Shown: piece by piece, positions 6,491 to 10,709 of the stretch
Numbering within the stretch: the first letter of the stretch is position 1
How the letters are laid out: each line of letters begins with the position of its first letter
DNA from: Candidatus Woesearchaeota archaeon
GTDB taxonomy: Archaea > Nanobdellota > Nanobdellia > Woesearchaeales > UBA10216
Assembly: GCA_013331515.1 (NCBI GenBank)
Contig: DUGG01000015.1
Span: forward strand, 10,000-20,708
Length of the DNA stretch: 10,709 nt
Reading direction: 5' to 3'
Notes under the pieces: generated by a model
What the model was told of the DNA's origin: nothing
What the model saw: only the letters and a program-made list of their open reading frames with translations
The model's database searches: none
Made by a program: the position numbers and the translations under genes

Positions 6491-6494
6491 AAGG

Positions 6495-6917
6495 ATGGTA
6501 ATTGATGAGAACATGCTCAATTGTTTGCTATCGTGTTGTCACAGTGGCCGTAACATATACGGAAGCGACGGGGTTTTTTTCATAATCTGGAACGCCTCTG
6601 CCTGGGGGTTTTGCTTGGCTTATTCGCAAAAACCGCCCTGGCCAGCTCGGCTCATGTGGCACGGTCATATTTCACACTTTCTTTTTTTTGCAATTTCTCC
6701 ACATCGGGTAACAGAGGCAGCTGCATACATCCTGACTGCAATCGCTGGCGGCATTATTTCAAGGGGCTTTCTTTTTGAGAAGTTCGGCTCTGACAGGTTC
6801 AACAAGGTGGTCAAGGATGCCATTGTTGTCTTTGTCGTTGCGGTTGCACTTCTGGTGGTTGCAGCTTCCGTTGAGGCATTCATAAGCTGGCGGCTGTTTG
6901 GCATCTTCGGGTTGTAA
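6495..6917 (+). CDS. SpoIIM-family (DUF95) membrane protein, apparently N-terminally truncated
   Basis: The 140-residue frame matches the C-terminal two-thirds of archaeal SpoIIM-like membrane proteins: YGSDGVFFIIWNAS (residues 22-35), then PHRVTEAAAYILTAIAGGIIS (69-89), then a final hydrophobic helix (about 107-131) ending in a VEAFIS tail. Family members usually begin with another membrane helix and an FxxN segment, and those are missing. The usual HGI.E motif reads HRVTE, and residues 8-20 are Cys-rich and unlike the family. A stop codon lies three codons upstream of ATG 6495, and no TATA box or ribosome binding site fits. A decaying or 5'-truncated gene next to the structured element is the best reading. 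A functional short variant cannot be excluded. Confidence 0.55.
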   Translation: MVIDENMLNCLLSCCHSGRNIYGSDGVFFIIWNASAWGFCLAYSQKPPWPARLMWHGHISHFLFFAISPHRVTEAAAYILTAIAGGIISRGFLFEKFGSDRFNKVVKDAIVVFVVAVALLVVAASVEAFISWRLFGIFGL

Positions 6918-6974
6918 GTCAACCAGAAAGCTTGTCAAGGCGCAAATGCCAAAGCAAACCCTTTGTTCCGAAAG

Positions 6975-6986
6975 AAATAAATATAA
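6975..6986 (+). promoter_or_regulatory. TATA box of the first MscS gene
   Basis: AAATAAATATAA would start transcription near 7007. That is one or two bases before a hairpin and about 70 nt upstream of ATG 7078, which is a long leader compared with the other genes here. Confidence 0.45.
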
Positions 6987-7008
6987 TGGCAACGAACTGA
7001 ATAAGCTA

Positions 7009-7049
7009 TATCGACATCTGGTCGATAAGCATCGGCTGGTGCAGATGCT
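7009..7049 (+). promoter_or_regulatory. two abutting hairpins in the MscS leader
   Basis: TATCGAC ATCTG GTCGATA (7009-7027, 7 bp) is followed with no gap by AGCATC/GATGCT (7028-7033 and 7044-7049, 6 bp, 10-nt loop). They lie between the predicted transcription start and the ribosome binding site (GAAAGGT, about 7065-7071). They could affect mRNA stability or translation. Confidence 0.35.
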
Positions 7050-7077
7050 GTCATGCAATTTGCTGAAAGGTCCTTTT

Positions 7078-8190
7078 ATGGCAATCTTGGGGAATGCAAA
7101 CACGCTCACAGGGAATTTTCTTATTAGCCTTCAGGCAATAGGCAGCGTAGCCAGCTCCAGGTACGGGGATCTCATAACCGCAGGGCTGATAATGGCTGTT
7201 GCGCTTACTATTGGCTTCACGATACATTTTCTCATGAAGGTTTACTTGTCAACTATAGCCAAAAGGACGGGGACTGTTCTTGACGAGATGCTCGTTTCTG
7301 CGTTGAAAAAGCCGATGTACCTGCTCGTCATTGTGACAGGCGTCTACCTTTCCTTGGCGCAGATTAATACGTTGGCTGGTTATGTGCCGGTTATAACAAG
7401 GATGTATCAGGTGCTTGTCATAGTAATATTTGCCTACGCTGCCTCAAAGGTTATTTCTTCGGTAATAAACTGGGGGGTAAAAAAGCAGTCTGCAACAGAC
7501 TCGAAGGTTGCATTGACTTTCCTCCCTCTGACTGGGAAAATCCTGAGCATCTTTATTTACATAATCGCCTTCATTGCGGTTCTGGACCAGCTCAACATCA
7601 AAGTGACTGCCTTGATTGCAAGCTTGGGGGTTGCAAGCCTGGCGATTGCCTTGGCATTGCAGGACACTTTGGCAAATTTTTTCGCAGGCATTTACATAAT
7701 GGCTGACAGGCCGGTAAGAATCGGCGACTTTGTCAGGCTCGAAAATGGCGAGGACGGCTATGTTGATGAGATCGGATGGCGCTCAACAAAGGTCAGGACT
7801 TTACCGAATAACGTCATTGTAATCCCCAACAGCAAGCTGGCTCAGAGCGTAATAACAAATTATTATCTGCCATCTGAGGAAATGAGCTTTCTTGTGAAGG
7901 GCGGCGTTGCTTACGGCAGCGATCTTGACAAGGTTGAGAAGGTGACGGTTAGGACTGCGAAAGAAGTGCAGCAGACTGTTGAGGGTGCTACAAAAGGTTT
8001 TGAGCCGCTTGTCCGCTTCAACGAGTTCGGCGACTCCAACATAAATTTTTCCATCATTATGCGCGTAGACGAACCTGTTGCCAAGTATCACGTGATTCAC
8101 GAGCTTATTAAGAAGCTGGCCAAGGCGTACGAAAAAGATGGCATAGAAATCAGTTGGCCGGTCAGGAAAGTTTATGTCAAGAAATCCTGA
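7078..8190 (+). CDS. MscS-family mechanosensitive ion channel
   Basis: This inner-membrane channel opens under membrane tension to release solutes during hypo-osmotic shock. The 370-residue protein has hydrophobic helices near residues 31-54, 78-96, 106-128 and 150-172. The pore-lining helix at 176-207 carries the small-residue pattern ASLGVASLAIALALQDTLANFF. The MscS beta domain follows: ADRPVRIGDFVRLENGEDGYVDEIGWRST (209-237), then LPNNVIVIPNSKL. The mixed alpha/beta C-terminal domain ends with SWPVRKVYVK. ATG 7078 has a GAAAGGT ribosome binding site. ATG 7045 in frame would add 11 residues, and the frame is open to 6898 but lacks family similarity there. The gene converges on the diadenylate cyclase. 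Confidence 0.93.
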   Translation: MAILGNANTLTGNFLISLQAIGSVASSRYGDLITAGLIMAVALTIGFTIHFLMKVYLSTIAKRTGTVLDEMLVSALKKPMYLLVIVTGVYLSLAQINTLAGYVPVITRMYQVLVIVIFAYAASKVISSVINWGVKKQSATDSKVALTFLPLTGKILSIFIYIIAFIAVLDQLNIKVTALIASLGVASLAIALALQDTLANFFAGIYIMADRPVRIGDFVRLENGEDGYVDEIGWRSTKVRTLPNNVIVIPNSKLAQSVITNYYLPSEEMSFLVKGGVAYGSDLDKVEKVTVRTAKEVQQTVEGATKGFEPLVRFNEFGDSNINFSIIMRVDEPVAKYHVIHELIKKLAKAYEKDGIEISWPVRKVYVKKS

Positions 8191-8384
8191 TTCTCTATAG
8201 CATCGGAGCTTAATAACCGGATACGCATAGTCGCTCCGATGCATATAAGAGAGGAGGATGTTACTACGAAAATCTAGCTCTTCTCCTATAGAGGACTTTG
8301 AATAACCCCTGTTTCGAATCAAATTCAAAGTCCTTCTTAGAAGGTTTTGACTGATTTTGATGGGTTAATCAAAACCTTCTATAG
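8191..8384. repeat. array of stem-loops between convergent genes (hairpins A, B, C)
   Basis: The whole 194-bp gap is filled by inverted repeats. A pairs GCATCGGAGC (8200-8209) with GCTCCGATGC (8233-8242), 23-nt loop; an outer TCTCT/AGAGA extends it. A weaker 7-bp stem joins AGGAGGA (about 8252-8258) to TCTTCCT-like bases near 8280-8286. B pairs AGGACTTTGAAT (8292-8303) with ATTCAAAGTCCT (8323-8334), 19-nt loop. C pairs TAGAAGGTTTTGA (8338-8350) with TCAAAACCTTCTA (8369-8381), 18-nt loop. CTATAG occurs three times at the stem edges, at 8195, 8286 and 8379. No ORF is convincing here. The array could terminate both converging transcripts or encode structured RNA. Confidence 0.7.
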
Positions 8385-9575
8385 TTACGGCAGCTTCATC
8401 ACTATCCTGCCATCCTTGAAAACCCTTACCGTGCCGCCGCTCTCTGATACGACGACTGCTATTGAATCCGCAAGCTTGGTGATTGCCGATGAATAGCGGT
8501 GCCTTGTGCCAAAGCCGTCCAGTCCGTCTATCTGTACTGCGCTCATGTCAAGGTTTATGTGCGTCCCTGCTGACAGGACAGTGCCATTCTGGTCTATGAA
8601 GAAGGCGCCATCAAGCTGGGCAAACCCTTTGATTGTCTCCTTCAAGTCAGGGTCTGTTATCTGCCTCAGTTCTGCCGGATAATTTTGGAAAGGGTTTATT
8701 ATCAGTTGCCTGGCGTGCTTTGACAGCTCGCCTGCATCCCCCACAATGAATGCTGTACCTATCCTTCTGCCTTCCCTGCCTTCACTAACAATCTCAAGCG
8801 CTATGCCAAGGATTGCTTCAAGCACATCGCTGCTTATTTTCTCCGTCAGGTTGTGGATGCTCATGTTGAAGAATATCTTGTCAACGTCAGAAACGAGTAT
8901 CATGCCTTTGTATCCTGTGCCTATACTCTCGTCAGCAACGCACACTATCCTCTCGCCCTTGTTTATGAAGTGCCGGTTCACGGCTTCCATGAGCAGTTCC
9001 TTTACCGGCATTGTTGATCCGCCCATCTGCTTTCGCATCTTCGTGTTGTAGCTGAGTTTTGTGTATACGTTTTTGGCTGTTCGCTTGAATATGGCAACCT
9101 TTACATATATGTAGTTGGCATCAGACGCCTCCTTCTGGGCTTTTTCTATTGAGACAATGCAGTCTGCGCCGACCTCCCTTGAGAGCCGTGTTGCCGCTTT
9201 GCCTATGAGTTCTTCTATATTTGACTGGCTGTAAGGGCTTTGCACGTTCGCCTTTGCCGCATCGTCAGGATTTTTGGAATGGCTGAGCTGGCTTGAGATG
9301 AATGCCGTCTGGCTGGGCGGTACCTGTTGCACTTTAAGCGTTGCCGTCTGCCGCGCTTCCTGCTGCGCCTTCTGTACAGGTTCAGATGCTGCCCTTGCCT
9401 GGAAGAAGTGGCTCAGCTTCTTTTGGTTGTAAACCCGGTCTATTTCTTCCAGGACGTTTTTTGGTATGACGTCTTTGGGGCTTATGGCCTTTTTCTGGAC
9501 AAATGTCACCTTGTACCCCTTGAATTCCTCTTCATCTTCTGTAAGCCGCGATGCTGCCATGTTCTGCTCAGCCAA
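8385..9575 (-). CDS. dacZ: diadenylate cyclase (DacZ-type), c-di-AMP synthase with N-terminal extension
   Basis: It should condense two ATP into cyclic di-AMP. The C-terminal DAC domain (about 240-396) holds both catalytic signatures: LDGAFFID with DGA at 322-324, and GFGTRHR with RHR at 358-360, followed by SSAITKLADSIAVVVSE. Residues 118-235 form the second conserved region of archaeal DacZ proteins, resembling a pyruvate-kinase C-terminal-like fold (IEELIGKAATRLSREVGAD, then GTGYKGMILVSD). Residues 1-115 are an extra segment, acidic at first and then rich in Q, A and S without visible domains; archaeal DacZ is usually well under 300 residues. The ATG overlaps the last codons of the upstream MscS-like gene by 8 bp, so translation is likely coupled. 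Confidence 0.9.
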   Translation of the reverse strand: MAEQNMAASRLTEDEEEFKGYKVTFVQKKAISPKDVIPKNVLEEIDRVYNQKKLSHFFQARAASEPVQKAQQEARQTATLKVQQVPPSQTAFISSQLSHSKNPDDAAKANVQSPYSQSNIEELIGKAATRLSREVGADCIVSIEKAQKEASDANYIYVKVAIFKRTAKNVYTKLSYNTKMRKQMGGSTMPVKELLMEAVNRHFINKGERIVCVADESIGTGYKGMILVSDVDKIFFNMSIHNLTEKISSDVLEAILGIALEIVSEGREGRRIGTAFIVGDAGELSKHARQLIINPFQNYPAELRQITDPDLKETIKGFAQLDGAFFIDQNGTVLSAGTHINLDMSAVQIDGLDGFGTRHRYSSAITKLADSIAVVVSESGGTVRVFKDGRIVMKLP

Positions 9576-10437
9576 TTTCTTTTTTTATCCTTGAAATTAT
9601 CTTCTTTGTGATTACGGTTTTTGTGGCTGCCAGCTCTTTCGCGCTGGCCATGTACCTTGCCGAGATTTCAACGAATGGCTGGTTTCCCACATAGTCAATT
9701 GCTGCCCTTGCCTGAGGCGTGACGTCCGTCTTCCATTTCCTTGATGCCTCTCGCATCACTTTGCCTGTCACTTCAGTGACGCACTCAAGCATCCGCTTCT
9801 CAATCTTTGCAAGGTCTGCACTCAACGGCACCCTCACCCTTACCTGGTCCCAGACCAGATTGGAGCCCCTGGTGTAATTGATGATTAGCTGTGTCACTGC
9901 CTGCTCGTTTGGCACATAAGCTACCTTTCCCGTCTGTTCCTCTTTCTCAACCACGCTAAGGTGGGTGTGCATCAGGGCAATCTCATGGACATACCCGCCG
10001 ACTGAGCCAATGTCAACCCTGTCGCCGATGCGGAATGGCCTCTTCGTGACAATTGATAACCAGCCGGCAAGGTTAAGTATGGGACGCTGGAGTGCTAACG
10101 CCAGGCTTGCGGCAAGCAGCCCTATTGAAGTTATTACGGCGCCGATTACTTTGAAAAGAATTGCCATTATGGTAAAAATCAGCACCAGCCATATGGCGTA
10201 CTTGTAGATTGATGTAATCTGCTTGATTTCTGCCTTGTCCTTGGCAGTGGAATATTTCCGCAGGAGCCAGACGCCTCCCCTAATTGCTATATTGGCTGCA
10301 ACCATAAGGGCAAGTATTAATGTTGCCCTATCAGCTGCTGCCTGCAGGGATGCCAGCCCTTCTCTCCTGGCGAAGTATCCTGTCAGCGTTGCAGTCGCCG
10401 CCAAGAAAATCAGGGATAAAACGCCAATGTACCGCAT
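9568..10437 (-). CDS. MscS-like mechanosensitive ion channel, co-transcribed with the diadenylate cyclase
   Basis: This 289-residue protein has hydrophobic helices near residues 3-21, 38-58 and 77-98, and a pore helix at about 97-131 (GAVITSIGLLAASLALALQR). The MscS beta domain continues with TKRPFRIGDRVDIGSVGGYVHEI (131-153) and a loop ending YVPNEQAVTQLIINYT. It is shorter than the other MscS here and differs in the C-terminal domain. ATG 10437 has a GAGG ribosome binding site about 8 bases upstream (TGAGGCGCGAAG). Its stop codon overlaps the cyclase start. This arrangement suggests that channel and c-di-AMP levels are coordinated, but direct gating by c-di-AMP is my inference, not seen. 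Confidence 0.92.
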   Translation of the reverse strand: MRYIGVLSLIFLAATATLTGYFARREGLASLQAAADRATLILALMVAANIAIRGGVWLLRKYSTAKDKAEIKQITSIYKYAIWLVLIFTIMAILFKVIGAVITSIGLLAASLALALQRPILNLAGWLSIVTKRPFRIGDRVDIGSVGGYVHEIALMHTHLSVVEKEEQTGKVAYVPNEQAVTQLIINYTRGSNLVWDQVRVRVPLSADLAKIEKRMLECVTEVTGKVMREASRKWKTDVTPQARAAIDYVGNQPFVEISARYMASAKELAATKTVITKKIISRIKKEIG

Positions 10438-10464
10438 CTTCGCGCCTCATCTCTTCTGTCCTGT

Positions 10465-10536
10465 AAAAAAAAGTAAGGCTCCCTAACATGAGTTGGGGGT
10501 ATGGGAGAGAAATCTCTTTTAGGGAGCCCCTTTTTT
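10465..10536. promoter_or_regulatory. stem-loop with oligo-U tracts upstream of the MscS/diadenylate cyclase operon
   Basis: GGCTCCCTAA (10477-10486) pairs perfectly with TTAGGGAGCC (10519-10528). The 32-nt loop contains a small AGAG/CTCT stem. On the minus strand eight T follow the stem (10472-10465), and on the plus strand six T follow (10531-10536), so it looks like a bidirectional terminator. Read on the minus strand it could end a small RNA of about 78 nt started from the TATA box at 10563-10577, or act as an attenuator 28 nt before the channel's start codon. Confidence 0.5.
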
Positions 10537-10562
10537 CAAATGCATCACATCATAACACAACC

Positions 10563-10577
10563 AATATATAAATATTA
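10563..10577. promoter_or_regulatory. near-symmetrical TATA box between divergent transcripts
   Basis: The run AATATATAAATATTA reads as a TATA box in both directions. On the plus strand it lies 27 nt before ATG 10597. On the minus strand it would start transcription near 10543, ahead of the stem-loop. No other convincing promoter for the channel-cyclase operon is visible. Confidence 0.5.
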
Positions 10578-10596
10578 CGTTTTTGTATACTGATAT

Positions 10597-10709
10597 ATGC
10601 CATCTACCTTTAACCACACTGACTGGCTGGAGCCGATGAAAATCCCAACTGCCGCAAGCGGCGGGATATCTAGTATGAGTGTTGAGATTGTCAAGAACCA
10701 CCGGTCAGA
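10597..10709 (+). CDS. start of an unrecognised gene, cut by the window edge
   Basis: An open frame of 37 codons begins MPSTFNHTDWLEPMKIP and runs off the right edge. It has no visible signal peptide or membrane helix so far. The main support is a strong TATA box 27 nt upstream, the same leaderless spacing as other genes here. The function cannot be judged from 37 residues. Confidence 0.4.
   Translation, partial: MPSTFNHTDWLEPMKIPTAASGGISSMSVEIVKNHRS

Noticed and set aside
6277..6492. 71-codon minus-strand ORF
   Set aside because: It overlaps the tRNA gene and the structured element, has no recognisable motif and no promoter.
6898..7077. Longer N-terminus for the first MscS gene
   Set aside because: It would overlap the SpoIIM-like frame and cover the TATA box and hairpins. 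ATG 7078 has its own ribosome binding site.
8351..8366. D'/C'-like pair CTGA...TTGATGG in the hairpin C loop
   Set aside because: No flanking C and D boxes and no terminal stem of the expected kind were found.
8191..8384. CRISPR array
   Set aside because: The stems are spaced fairly regularly, but their sequences differ from one another. There is no shared direct repeat with unique spacers, and no cas gene is nearby.
10519..10701. 60-codon minus-strand ORF near the right edge
   Set aside because: It spans the TATA box and one arm of the stem-loop and has no recognisable features. The plus-strand frame at 10597 has a better promoter.

Overview
The window looks archaeal. Most genes have an archaeal TATA box about 26-29 nt before a start codon, which fits leaderless transcripts. 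The tRNA has an intron with a textbook bulge-helix-bulge splice site and no encoded CCA. The gene content also fits: an RNA-ligase-partner PIN protein, an archaeal-type diadenylate cyclase and an archaeal SpoIIM-like protein. A DPANN or other uncultured euryarchaeal lineage is my guess, and the sequence alone cannot fix it.

Layout. At 1-1476 (-) is an aspartase/fumarase-family lyase that runs off the left edge. Overlapping its upstream region at 1520-2116 (-) is the RNA ligase partner PIN protein. That gene is divergent from 2173-3912 (+), a complete family X DNA polymerase with a PHP domain, and both appear to use one symmetrical TATA box. The gap 3913-4194 holds two related GC-rich stem-loops of mobile-element character. 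A YdcF/DUF218 protein (4195-4740, +) then converges on endonuclease V (4758-5426, -). Next is an AT-richer gene of unknown function (5464-6123, -), followed by the tRNA-Val(CAC) gene (6191-6291, -).

The right half is about membrane and osmotic functions. A potential three-way-junction element (6344-6490) precedes a short SpoIIM-family ORF that seems to lack its N-terminus (6495-6917, +). An MscS-type mechanosensitive channel (7078-8190, +) with a structured leader follows. It converges, across a tight array of stem-loops (8191-8384), on a diadenylate cyclase (8385-9575, -). The cyclase overlaps by 8 bp the end of a second MscS-like channel (9568-10437, -). The c-di-AMP synthase is thus co-oriented and probably co-transcribed with one channel and flanked by another, which fits the known role of c-di-AMP in osmotic control. 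Upstream of this operon is a stem-loop with an oligo-U tract, and then the start of a further + strand ORF at 10597.

The least explained signal is non-coding. Six perfect or near-perfect inverted repeats (arms 9-13 bp, loops 18-23 nt, all with different arm sequences) sit in three separate intergenic regions. Each has TATAG at one edge of the stem. I know of no named element with this description.
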